A stretch of 11,347 nt of DNA, taken from contig JAEYYJ010000066.1 in NCBI GenBank assembly GCA_023430845.1, positions 1 through 11,347 of the forward strand. The letters run 5' to 3'. Origin of the DNA: Pseudomonadota bacterium (GTDB lineage: Bacteria > Pseudomonadota > Alphaproteobacteria > Rhizobiales > Hyphomicrobiaceae). Each line of letters opens with the position of its first letter. The first letter of the stretch is position 1. Made by a program: the position numbers and the translations under genes. Below, piece after piece: positions 1 through 9,203 of this stretch. The notes beneath the pieces were generated by a model. It saw only the letters and a program-made list of their open reading frames with translations, ran no database searches and was not told the DNA's origin.

Positions 1-2405
<2,405 letters not shown>

Positions 2406-2439
2406 GCGAAGCTAAGCGTTCACGCTGCGATGCTTGCTG

Positions 2440-2473
2440 CCCCTATCCTTCAACGCGAGGGGTAGGGGTTTTT
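2440..2473 (+). terminator. Rho-independent terminator of clpB
   Basis: The arms at 2440-2450 and 2458-2468 pair over 11 bp, including two G-U pairs, around a 7-base loop (2451-2457). They are followed at once by five T residues (2469-2473). The stem begins 34 bases after the clpB stop codon. This is a textbook intrinsic terminator on the + strand and separates clpB from the downstream autotransporter gene. Confidence 0.88.
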
Positions 2474-2561
2474 CATTGAGATCGGCGCCAGACAACATTG
2501 CCTTCAACCCTCGTGGGCAGATGGCCTCGGGCTCCCGCGCAGATTGGTGTTCAATGAACGC

Positions 2562-2600
2562 GAATCAGTACTGAGTTCGAGCAACCCAAATACGTCAGTA
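2562..2600. promoter_or_regulatory. Candidate operator: 10-bp palindrome plus half-site upstream of the autotransporter gene
   Basis: The sequence TCAGTACTGA at 2565-2574 is a perfect palindrome. It is flanked by GAA (2562-2564) and, one base offset, TTC (2576-2578). The half-site TCAGTA recurs at 2595-2600, exactly 30 bp downstream and so on nearly the same face of the helix. The array lies 84-122 bp upstream of the preferred ATG at 2684, inside a 210-base region (2474-2683) in which I find no gene and no convincing -35/-10 pair. Binding by a regulator is inference; chance occurrence is possible. Confidence 0.35.
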
Positions 2601-2683
2601 ATGGGGCGCAGCAGTAGAGATGCTTCTGCTAGTCCGCGTTGCAATCTGAGCTGAAGCCAAATTGTTATTCGCTGGACGCCGCA

Positions 2684-5065
2684 ATGCTGAACTACAGATC
2701 TTGGTCGCGGATAGTCGGGTTGTTGGCTAGCTGCACGGTGGCACTTACGGCTCCAGACACTGCTGAAGCCAATTGCGTTCAGCCAAACGACACCGTCTGC
2801 GAATTTTCAACACCGACGACGTTGTACGATTTTTATAACGGTTACTACGCCCCAGGAGACGTGACTGTCAGCTCCAGCGTAACGGTCTGGTCCGGGTGGA
2901 TATTCGTCAACGCCTACAACTACGCCGGCACGACGAACATCAACTCCGGCGGCACCTTCAGGAATTCCGGCACCTTCTACAACGGCGCCTTTGCTGAGGG
3001 GACGCTCGTCGTCAACGATGGCGGCACCTTCTTGAACTCAGGCTACTTCATCAGCGGTTATGAAGCCGTCGGCAAGGTAATCGTCAACGGCGGCATCTTT
3101 ACGAACACGGGAACCTTCCACAGCGGATACTATTACGGCGGCCAGGGCGTGGTCACCATCGACGCAGGCACCTTCACAAACGCGGGCACGTTCTATAACG
3201 GGTACTATGATTATTATTATTACTACGGCCAACCTCCCAGCACGGTCACCGTCAACGCTGGCGGCGCCTTCACGAATTCAGGTACTTTCTACAACGGGTA
3301 CTTCTCGTCCTACTACAACTCCGCCCCCAACGCCGTGACCATCAATGGCGGCACGTTCACGAATACAGGCGTCTTCTACAACGGACTCTCCCACATCGGG
3401 ACAGTGACCATCGACGCGGGCACGTTCACAAACACCGCAACTGGGGCAATCATCCAAAACAGTGGCGGCAGCTTTTCAAATTCGGGCACGTTCGCCAACT
3501 CAGGCGCACTGAGCGGCGGCACGTTCACGAACGAAGCGGGTGGGTTGTTTGTGCAGTCATCCGGTGGCGCGCTCGGCAGTGGCGGCGCCTTGACTTTCCT
3601 CAACCACGGCAAGGTCGATATTGGCCCCACATCAGTGTCGGCGCCGATCACCACGACCGCACTCACCGGCAGCTTTACGCAATCTGCGACCGGCTCGCTC
3701 GCCATCCGCGCCGATTGGGCTACCGGCACCTCCGATCGTCTCTCCATCTCGGGCAACGCTGCACTCGCCGGCGAGCTCGTCGTCACGCCGCTGAATTTCC
3801 CGACCGCGCCGGGCCTTAGCAAGACTTTTGAAAACGTCATCACCGCAACGGGCGGCATTACCGACAACGGCCTCACCGTGCCGGGCACGGCCATCATCAG
3901 CTACGCGCTCGAGAAACCCGACGCCCACACGCTCGATCTTGTCGCGACCATCGACTTTCTGGGACATGGCGCGTCCAATCTGACGCCCAATCAACGCAGT
4001 GTCAGCGGTGCTCTCAATAGCATCTATGCCGGCAGCGGCGCGACGCTCGGTTTCATGCCGCCCCTGATGCACCTTGTGGGCAATTCTACGCTCACCGATG
4101 CCTTGAACCAGCTCTCCCCGACTGGTGATGCCGGCGCGTTCTCGACCGCCATGAGTACAGGCGCCACGTTCGGCCAGCAGCTTCTTTCCTGCCGCATGGC
4201 CGGCGATGAAGCTGACCCCACGCGTTTCATCAAAGAGGATCAGTGCCTGTGGGCTCGCTTCAGCGCACGCCGCTTCGAGAGTAACGGACGCGGCGAGGCC
4301 GGCTTCGACGAGACATCACTGTTCTATTCAGCCGGCGCGCAGTTCAAGGTCGCACCCGAGTGGCGGCTCGGCGGCGGCATCGGCTACCAGAACATCGACC
4401 TGTCATCCAACGCCAATGCCACGTCGACCGGCGATCGCGTCTATCTCGGAGGTGTCGTCAAATACACGCCGGGGGCGTGGCTGTTCGCGGCGTCCGTCAC
4501 CGGTGGCTGGGGCTGGCAGGACAACCGACGCAACGTCGCGTTCGGCGGCTTCGCGTCCACCGCGACATCGAGCACCGACATGGATTTCGTCAGCTCGCAG
4601 TTGACGGCCGCCTATCTCATGAGCAGCGGTGCCTTCTACCTGAAGCCCCAGGTCGATCTTGCCGCCAACTACCTGTCGCGTGACGCCTACTCGGAGACAG
4701 GCGCCGGCGGCATCGCACTACATGTCGAGGCGAGCGATTACACCGTGCTGTCGGCCTCGCCTTCGCTGGAACTCGGCGCCGAGCACCGTATGGCCGATGG
4801 CACAGTCGTCCGCGGCTTCATCAAGGCCGGCGCCACGTTTCGTGATACCGACACCTTCGTCACGACGGCGAACTTTGTCGGTGCGCCGATCGGCGCGCCC
4901 GGCTTCGCCATTGCCTCCAAACTCGACAAGACGGTCGCCGATATCGGCATCGGCCTCGACCTGTTCTCGGTCGACGGCATCGCCCTGCGCCTGCAATACG
5001 ACGGCCAGTTCGGCGACACCACCACTCTCCACGCCGGCAGCGCCAAGCTCAGTGTCAGATTCTGA
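2684..5065 (+). CDS. Autotransporter outer-membrane beta-barrel protein with repeat-built passenger
   Basis: This is a predicted type V secretion (classical autotransporter) protein: the C-terminal barrel inserts in the outer membrane and exposes the passenger on the surface. From the ATG at 2684 it has 793 residues. A signal peptide is evident: basic MLNYRSWSR, the hydrophobic core IVGLLASCTVALTA, and probable cleavage near AEA/NC (about residues 27-30). Residues 89-290 contain about nine imperfect copies of GGTFTNxGTFYNGY, the kind of short Gly/Thr/Asn repeat that winds into a beta-helix. Residues 290-500 look like a typical passenger-to-barrel region, with VDIGPTSVSAP and LDLVATIDFLG. A two-cysteine segment precedes the barrel, which starts near LWARFSARR (residue 522). 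The barrel is about 270 residues of alternating strands ending in LSVRF, with the terminal Phe expected for Bam recognition. An in-frame TTG at 2639 would add 15 residues but spoils the signal peptide start. Neither start has a strong ribosome binding site. No protease triad or known adhesin domain was recognised, so the passenger function is unknown. Confidence 0.9.
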   Translation: MLNYRSWSRIVGLLASCTVALTAPDTAEANCVQPNDTVCEFSTPTTLYDFYNGYYAPGDVTVSSSVTVWSGWIFVNAYNYAGTTNINSGGTFRNSGTFYNGAFAEGTLVVNDGGTFLNSGYFISGYEAVGKVIVNGGIFTNTGTFHSGYYYGGQGVVTIDAGTFTNAGTFYNGYYDYYYYYGQPPSTVTVNAGGAFTNSGTFYNGYFSSYYNSAPNAVTINGGTFTNTGVFYNGLSHIGTVTIDAGTFTNTATGAIIQNSGGSFSNSGTFANSGALSGGTFTNEAGGLFVQSSGGALGSGGALTFLNHGKVDIGPTSVSAPITTTALTGSFTQSATGSLAIRADWATGTSDRLSISGNAALAGELVVTPLNFPTAPGLSKTFENVITATGGITDNGLTVPGTAIISYALEKPDAHTLDLVATIDFLGHGASNLTPNQRSVSGALNSIYAGSGATLGFMPPLMHLVGNSTLTDALNQLSPTGDAGAFSTAMSTGATFGQQLLSCRMAGDEADPTRFIKEDQCLWARFSARRFESNGRGEAGFDETSLFYSAGAQFKVAPEWRLGGGIGYQNIDLSSNANATSTGDRVYLGGVVKYTPGAWLFAASVTGGWGWQDNRRNVAFGGFASTATSSTDMDFVSSQLTAAYLMSSGAFYLKPQVDLAANYLSRDAYSETGAGGIALHVEASDYTVLSASPSLELGAEHRMADGTVVRGFIKAGATFRDTDTFVTTANFVGAPIGAPGFAIASKLDKTVADIGIGLDLFSVDGIALRLQYDGQFGDTTTLHAGSAKLSVRF
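2948..3547 (+). repeat. Imperfect coding repeats in the autotransporter passenger
   Basis: Nine degenerate copies of a unit with core GGTFTNxGTF begin at 2948, 3020, 3089, 3164, 3260, 3347, 3416, 3464 and 3515, so periods vary from 48 to 96 bases. Most units are preceded by a beta-strand-like V-T-I-(D/N) stretch. Units 1, 4, 5 and 6 continue with FYNG, and units 3-5 carry tyrosine-rich linkers. Units 7-9 are shorter and lack the tyrosines. Similarity is clear at the protein level and partial at the DNA level (GGCGGCACCTTC-type blocks), which indicates old internal duplication rather than recent tandem expansion. Confidence 0.85.
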
Positions 5066-5292
5066 GCCGGCTGATTTGCATACGCTGCAGCATCCGCTCG
5101 CCGCTGGGATCTTCGCGGGCCGCGTGTAGTCGGCACACACCCGGGTCGGAGGTGTCATGCGTTCGTCGAAAGCCGCAAGCTGAGGCGAGGCCCGCCAAAT
5201 CCTCCGAAGTGACATGCATGAGGGGCGAACTCGGGGTTCGCTACATGTTCGCAGCGAGTATGCAGCGCGCTCCCCGCCAGTCCGTCCCAGCC
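5066..5292. other. Convergent intergenic region with a weak stem-loop
   Basis: This 227-base spacer lies between the stops of the autotransporter gene (+) and the six-cysteine protein gene (-). It holds no convincing gene. At 5225-5241, GCGAAC and GTTCGC pair over 6 bp around the loop TCGGG. Outer arms ACATG (5212-5216) and CATGT (5244-5248) could extend it across an uneven internal loop. Neither side has a U-tract, so a bidirectional terminator is only a possibility. Confidence 0.3.
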
Positions 5293-5529
5293 TCACTTCT
5301 TGCAGACGTTGGTCCAGGAAATTCCTCTTGGTCCCGTAAATGTGCCCGTCTTCAGGCACGCTTTGAATGCCTTAGTGCACTCAGCGCCGAGGCCGCTCCG
5401 CTTACAGCGAGTTTCGGAGTTTGAGCACGACCCCTGGCAACTCTGAGCCAACGTCGAGACATTGGAAGCGAAATACGCTGTCGCGCCCATAGCAATTGTC
5501 AGACCTATTGTGAGTAAGGTTTTCTTCAT
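5293..5529 (-). CDS. Small exported six-cysteine protein, function unknown
   Basis: This encodes 78 residues from the ATG at 5529 to the TGA at 5295-5293. The N-terminus MKKTLLTIGLTIAMGATAYF is a clear Sec signal peptide, with likely cleavage around STLA/QS (residues 28-29). That would leave a mature basic peptide of about 50 residues with six cysteines at 31, 35, 42, 51, 58 and 76. An even number of cysteines in an exported peptide suggests three disulfides formed in the periplasm or outside the cell. A longer frame opens at 5646, but the extra 39 residues do not resemble a protein start and would bury the signal peptide. A GGGG run lies about 8 bases before the chosen ATG. The gene stands alone: it converges on the autotransporter gene and is separated by 227 bases from the amidase gene behind it. 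I recognise no family. A lysozyme-inhibitor-like, toxin-like or structural role cannot be told apart from sequence alone. Confidence 0.72.
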   Translation of the reverse strand: MKKTLLTIGLTIAMGATAYFASNVSTLAQSCQGSCSNSETRCKRSGLGAECTKAFKACLKTGTFTGPRGISWTNVCKK

Positions 5530-5568
5530 AGGAAATCCCCACGTTCGACCAAAAAAGCAAAATATCAA

Positions 5569-5583
5569 GCGAGCACTGCTCGC
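5569..5583. promoter_or_regulatory. Candidate operator: perfect 7-1-7 inverted repeat
   Basis: GCGAGCA (5569-5575) and TGCTCGC (5577-5583) are perfect inverted repeats separated by a single C. A one-base centre is too tight for a normal hairpin with full-length arms, so a dimeric DNA-binding protein site is the more natural reading. It lies 40-54 bp upstream of the start codon of the six-cysteine protein (5529, - strand). On that strand it is directly followed by an AT-rich stretch with TTGATATTTTGC, which may be part of the promoter. No regulator gene is adjacent. Confidence 0.4.
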
Positions 5584-5756
5584 CACCGATAACCCTACAC
5601 AATTGCAGGGGAGCACGCCAAGCGGGAAATCCGCCCGCGCGAGCACCGAATACGCCTCTAGTTACGTAGAAGCGATCGCACACGAAGCAACCTATCCCAT
5701 TGGGAAATCTGAAGCTCAAAGGCGATGCGTGCGCGAAAATTGCCGTTCGTTCCGCC

Positions 5757-7208
5757 TCACCTCATCTTCGACACGTGCAGCTCGGGCACGCGTCCGGCCC
5801 ACGGCATGGCGCGTTCAAGCGCTGCGCCGAGCGAGATCAGCACGTGCTCCTCAGCTGGACGACCGGCGAGTTGCACACCGATCGGCACGCCCGTCGAGTG
5901 CATGGCGAGCGGCAGCGACAGCCCCGGCGTACCCATGATGTTGTGCGGTACCGTGAACTGGCAGGGCTCGCGGAACAGCTTGTCGACGAGGCTCGACGCA
6001 TCGACGCCCGCCTTGCTGAGGTGATACTTGCCCCAGGGCTCCGACACGCGCGCATTCGTCGGCGAGAGCCAGACATCGTGGTCCGCATAAAAACGGGCGA
6101 GCTTGCGCCGCGCGATGTTGACCTCGCTCAGCGCGGCGAAGAAGCGCGCCGTCGTGATCCCCTTCGCGAACTCGTACACCGACAGCATGACCGGTTCGAG
6201 CGTATCGGGCCCGATCTTCTGACCGGTCTTCGCCGCATATCCTTCGAGGCGGCTGTCGAACCCGAAGAAGAAGAGATCGTTGATCTTGTGCAGCGTCTCG
6301 ATGCCGCCGAAATCCACGTCCGCAACGTCGACATGGTGCCCCATGCCCTCGAGCACCTTGGCCGTATCCTTCACGGCTTGCGCCACTTCCGGATCGACGG
6401 GCACGCCGAAGATCTCCGTCAGCACGATGCCGATCTTGAGACGCGGGCTCGGCGCGTTGACGAACGACGCATAGGATTGCGTCGGCCGCGGTATCACGAA
6501 TGGATCACCGATCTGCGGCTTCGACACCCAGTCGAGCATGGTCGCTGAATCGCGAACGGTCTTCGCCTGGATGTGATTGACGGAGAAACCCAGCCCGCCC
6601 TCATCCACGACCGGCCCGATGGAAACGCGGCCACGCGACGGCTTCAGCCCGACGCCACCGCACCAGCTTGCCGGAATGCGGATCGAGCCGCCAATGTCCG
6701 AGCCGTGCGCGATCGGCACCATGCCGCTCGTCACCGCGGCCTGCGCGCCACCCGATGAGCCGCCCGCCGAATAGCCCTTCTTGAAGGGGTTCGACGTATT
6801 GCCGAACATCACGCTCTCGGTCGTCGCCGACATGGAGTACTCGGGCGCCGCAGAACGGCCGAGGATGTTGACACCCGAAGCCTTGAGCTGGTCGGTGAAG
6901 TAGGTGCCCGTCGTCACGGTCATGCCGCGGCAGAGGCGCGAGCCGAACTCGATGAGGCGGCCCTGCTCGTGGCCGAACACGTCCTTCATGAGGAAGGGCA
7001 CACCGCGAAACGGGCCCGCCCCGAGCGTGCTCTCGTCGAGGCCATCGATGCGGTCGTCGTAAGTCTCGATGACGGCCTTTACGTCGCCATTCGCAGCTTC
7101 GATGGCCGCCGCCGCGGTCCGCGCCAGCTCCTTGGGGCTGACCTCACCTTTGGCCACGAGTTCGCCAAGGCCGAGACCGTCATAGGACGCATATTCGTCG
7201 AGCTTCAT
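5757..7208 (-). CDS. Amidase signature family hydrolase
   Basis: This is a 483-residue cytoplasmic enzyme of the amidase signature family, which hydrolyses amide bonds with a Ser-cisSer-Lys triad. All three residues are visible and correctly spaced: Lys75 in PFLMKDVFG, cis-Ser151 in GYSAGGSSGG, and nucleophile Ser175 in GSDIGGSIRIPAS. The C-terminal part has the usual MGTPGLSLPLAM and PIGVQLAGRPAEE segments, and length is normal for the family. The start is set at MKLDEYASYD because GGAG lies nine bases before this ATG; an ATG five codons upstream (7223) would include that GGAG in coding sequence. The substrate cannot be assigned. It is not clearly GatA, since no gatB or gatC is present. Family members act on aliphatic or aryl amides, amino-acid amides, carbamates or cyclic-oligomer by-products. 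It lies 92 bases downstream of chpT on the same strand with no obvious terminator between, so read-through from chpT is possible. Confidence 0.93.
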   Translation of the reverse strand: MKLDEYASYDGLGLGELVAKGEVSPKELARTAAAAIEAANGDVKAVIETYDDRIDGLDESTLGAGPFRGVPFLMKDVFGHEQGRLIEFGSRLCRGMTVTTGTYFTDQLKASGVNILGRSAAPEYSMSATTESVMFGNTSNPFKKGYSAGGSSGGAQAAVTSGMVPIAHGSDIGGSIRIPASWCGGVGLKPSRGRVSIGPVVDEGGLGFSVNHIQAKTVRDSATMLDWVSKPQIGDPFVIPRPTQSYASFVNAPSPRLKIGIVLTEIFGVPVDPEVAQAVKDTAKVLEGMGHHVDVADVDFGGIETLHKINDLFFFGFDSRLEGYAAKTGQKIGPDTLEPVMLSVYEFAKGITTARFFAALSEVNIARRKLARFYADHDVWLSPTNARVSEPWGKYHLSKAGVDASSLVDKLFREPCQFTVPHNIMGTPGLSLPLAMHSTGVPIGVQLAGRPAEEHVLISLGAALERAMPWAGRVPELHVSKMR

Positions 7209-7300
7209 GTGCGCGCACTCCATCGGCAGGGTGGAACCATGCCGACAAAGCTATGCCCATCGGATCGCGATGTAAAAGCGAAAGGGGGCGGCAGGCTGCC

Positions 7301-7942
7301 TCAGGAACGGGCGCTCAGGATGATGTCGGCACCATCGCGCAGGACTTCGAGCCGCATCCGGCACTGCTGCGCGAGCCGGCATGTGTAATACGTCTGCACG
7401 GTCAGCGCATCGATCGGCGGCATATTCTGGCCGGTCAGGAATTCGATGAGGTGCGTCGGCGGACGCGCACCCTGGCCGCGGCAGCGCACGGCAAACATGG
7501 GATGATCCGGCCGCTGGTCGATCATCACGGTCAGCTCGCCGCCCCGGAGCAGCGCCGAGAGCCCGAGCGAGACCAAATTGAGCACGAGCTTGACCTTGTC
7601 CTTGGCCATATAGCCGACAGGACCCTGCCACACGAGCGTGTGCTTGCCGCCCTTGGTCGCGTACTCGCGTGCGATCTCCTCACCCATGCGGAGGTCGATC
7701 GAGTCGCCGGCGGAACCTGCTGCGCCATAGGCAAAGCGCGCGAACTTCAGCCGCGCCGTCGCCTGGCTCGTGACATTGCGGATCATATCCAGCGCATAGT
7801 CACGCGACTCGGGATCATCCTCCTCGTCGAGCATTTCGAGGCCATTGTTGATGGCCCCCACGGGATTGATGACGTCGTGGCAAACTTTGCTGGCGATCAG
7901 CGCCGCTAGCTCCAGATCGTTCGGGAATGCGGGCTGGCTCAT
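7301..7942 (-). CDS. chpT: Histidine phosphotransferase ChpT
   Basis: ChpT is the alphaproteobacterial phosphotransfer protein that passes phosphate from the hybrid kinase CckA to the cell-cycle master regulator CtrA and to CpdR, which controls ClpXP proteolysis. The 213-residue product matches the family: an N-terminal dimerisation helix carries the phosphorylatable His22 in SKVCHDVINPVGAINNGLEM, with a second helix around residues 40-70. A degenerate Bergerat-type ATPase-like domain follows (about 80-213, with KVKLVLNLVSLGLSALLRGG) that binds receiver domains rather than ATP. The family's HD-x(3)-PVGAI motif is intact. The start is the ATG at 7942; a GGGGA run lies only 2 bases upstream of it, closer than usual. 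The gene is divergent from cysQ. Neither cckA nor ctrA is in the window, as is usual for this scattered pathway. Confidence 0.92.
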   Translation of the reverse strand: MSQPAFPNDLELAALIASKVCHDVINPVGAINNGLEMLDEEDDPESRDYALDMIRNVTSQATARLKFARFAYGAAGSAGDSIDLRMGEEIAREYATKGGKHTLVWQGPVGYMAKDKVKLVLNLVSLGLSALLRGGELTVMIDQRPDHPMFAVRCRGQGARPPTHLIEFLTGQNMPPIDALTVQTYYTCRLAQQCRMRLEVLRDGADIILSARS

Positions 7943-8199
7943 GGTCCCCGGCTCGTTGAGAGGATGCGCTGGCGCCGGCTCAAGCGAATGCTACGCGAGC
8001 GCAAGGGGCGACAGCTTGCGAATTTCATCCTAGTTTTGATACACGCCCACGAGATTCGCGCCAAGTGTGGACTATGAACGCCCGGCAATTGACAGAACTC
8101 TGATGCAATATCGCCGCATCTTGTAACGAATCACTCTGGCATCCGGCGGCCGGGCATCGAATGGTCGCAATCTCTGCCAGCGGCGGATCAGGAGAATCA
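7943..8199. other. Divergent promoter region between chpT and cysQ
   Basis: This 257-base region must hold the promoters of both divergent genes. Besides the chpT promoter candidate, a perfect -35-like TTGACA occurs on the + strand at 8089-8094, but no acceptable -10 lies 16-18 bases further on; the nearest, TATCGC, is only 14 away. GANTC sites occur at 8053-8057 and 8128-8132, close to chance expectation. AGGAG at 8190-8194, five bases before the ATG at 8200, is a strong ribosome binding site for cysQ and decides its start. Confidence 0.5.
8036..8064 (-). promoter_or_regulatory. chpT: Candidate sigma-70-type promoter of chpT
   Basis: Read on the - strand, TTGGCG (8064-8059) and TATCAA (8041-8036) are separated by exactly 17 bases. 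They match the alphaproteobacterial housekeeping -35 well and the -10 moderately. Transcription would start near 8028 and give a leader of about 86 bases before the chpT ATG. The spacer contains a GANTC site (8053-8057), the target of the cell-cycle methylase CcrM. This is a pattern match only. Confidence 0.3.
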
Positions 8200-9027
8200 A
8201 TGTCAGCCATCGAGCACACGCGACTTGCTTCGGCCCTGCTCCCTGCAGTACTGACGGCCGGCGCGATCGAGATGCGCTACTATCGCGCTGGCGTCGCCGT
8301 CGAGACCAAGGCCGACGAAAGCCCCGTAACTGCCGCCGACCGCGAGGCCGAAGCCGTGCTCGTCGCAGCAATCGCATCCGCTGCCCCAGGCGTGCCGATC
8401 GTTGCCGAAGAGGCGGTCGCGTCTGGCCAGATGCCCGCCCTTGGCACAGAATTTTTTCTCGTCGACCCGCTCGATGGCACGCGCGAATTCATCGCGCAGC
8501 GTGGTGAGTTCACGGTCAATGTCGCGCTGATCCGCAACGGCGCTCCGGTCTTCGGCATCGTCTATGCGCCGGCGTGCGACGAACTCTATGTGACGCTTGC
8601 GCCGGATGTCGCGGCCATGGCCCGGATTTCACCGCGCGAGGGCAGCATCGCGCTCGACAAGATCGGCCTTCGAACCATTCGCACGCGCGCACCTGATCCC
8701 ACGGCGCTTGCCGCGCTCGTCAGTCGCTCGCATTCCACGCCCGAAACCGAGAGCTTCCTTTCGCGCTTCGACATTGCCTCGCGCTGCGACGCTGGCTCCT
8801 CTCTCAAGTTCTGCGTCATTGCGCGCGGTGACGCCGACATCTATCCACGCCTGAGTCGCACCATGGCCTGGGATACGGCTGCGGGACATGCCGTACTCTC
8901 GGCGGCCGGCGGCAACGTCACCACGCTCGACGGCCAGCCTCTGCGTTATGGCAACGCCGCAGCAACACTTAGCAATCCGAGCTTCGTCGCATGGGGCACC
9001 CCACAGCCGATCGCGCCGCGCAGTTAG
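8200..9027 (+). CDS. cysQ: 3'(2'),5'-bisphosphate nucleotidase CysQ
   Basis: CysQ is a Mg-dependent cytoplasmic phosphatase that converts 3'-phosphoadenosine 5'-phosphate (and PAPS) to AMP (and APS), preventing its build-up during sulfate assimilation. The 275-residue product carries the inositol-monophosphatase superfamily metal motifs: Glu70/Glu71 in IVAEEA, the DPLDGTREF box with Asp89 and Asp92, and WDTAAGHAVLSAAGG with Asp225. TREF after DPLDG, and GSSLKFC around residues 199-205, fit CysQ better than inositol monophosphatase (SuhB), which normally reads DPLDGTxNF. The start at 8200 is preferred over an in-frame ATG at 8161 because of the AGGAG five bases before it. The upstream 13 residues (VAISASGGSGES and so on) look non-coding. 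No sulfate-assimilation genes flank it, so it appears to be a single-gene unit. A stem-loop follows 22 bases after the stop. Confidence 0.93.
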   Translation: MSAIEHTRLASALLPAVLTAGAIEMRYYRAGVAVETKADESPVTAADREAEAVLVAAIASAAPGVPIVAEEAVASGQMPALGTEFFLVDPLDGTREFIAQRGEFTVNVALIRNGAPVFGIVYAPACDELYVTLAPDVAAMARISPREGSIALDKIGLRTIRTRAPDPTALAALVSRSHSTPETESFLSRFDIASRCDAGSSLKFCVIARGDADIYPRLSRTMAWDTAAGHAVLSAAGGNVTTLDGQPLRYGNAAATLSNPSFVAWGTPQPIAPRS

Positions 9028-9049
9028 TTCCGACTCTTTCTTCTATCTC

Positions 9050-9070
9050 GCGCTCTCCTCGATAGAGCGC
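9050..9070 (+). terminator. Stem-loop after cysQ, possible terminator
   Basis: GCGCTCT (9050-9056) and AGAGCGC (9064-9070) pair perfectly over 7 bp around the 7-base loop CCTCGAT. The stem starts 22 bases after the cysQ stop. It is followed by ACCTTTG, with only three T residues, so termination would be weak or Rho-assisted. It lies 133 bases before the next gene and probably separates the two transcripts. Confidence 0.45.
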
Positions 9071-9203
9071 ACCTTTGTGCGACGCACTCAAAGTCGTCTA
9101 CCTCTAGTGAACCTTCCTCCACGTCGCTGCGACACATGAGCAACCGGGCACGCTGATCAAGCTCAGCGATCTCCCGGGAAGCAGAATGCGACAGGAGAAG
9201 GAA

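Noticed and set aside
2610..2630. Possible hairpin AGCAG/CTGCT upstream of the autotransporter gene
   Set aside because: It has only five paired bases before a mismatch, and nothing suggests a riboswitch or attenuator.
2639..2641. TTG as start of the autotransporter gene
   Set aside because: It has no clear ribosome binding site and adds 15 polar residues in front of a good signal peptide that begins at the ATG at 2684.
5695..5705. Small dyad TCCCA-T-TGGGA between the amidase and six-cysteine genes
   Set aside because: Arms of five bases around one base are expected by chance, and it is not placed near a start codon.
5700..6548. 282-codon open frame on the + strand opposite the amidase gene
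   Set aside because: It is a shadow of the amidase coding sequence, whose catalytic triad and family motifs are intact on the - strand.
7253..7909. 218-codon open frame on the + strand opposite chpT
   Set aside because: It lies antisense to a clear ChpT, shows no domain of its own, and has no ribosome binding site evident to me.
8089..8117. TTGACA as the -35 of a cysQ promoter
   Set aside because: The hexamer is perfect, but bases 16-18 downstream read GC-rich sequence with no -10 match, and the nearest TATCGC is only 14 bases away. It is mentioned under the intergenic region but not called a promoter.
9123..9133. Dyad GTCGC-T-GCGAC upstream of the small exported protein gene
   Set aside because: Five-base GC-rich arms are common by chance in this composition and there is no half-site or repeat nearby.
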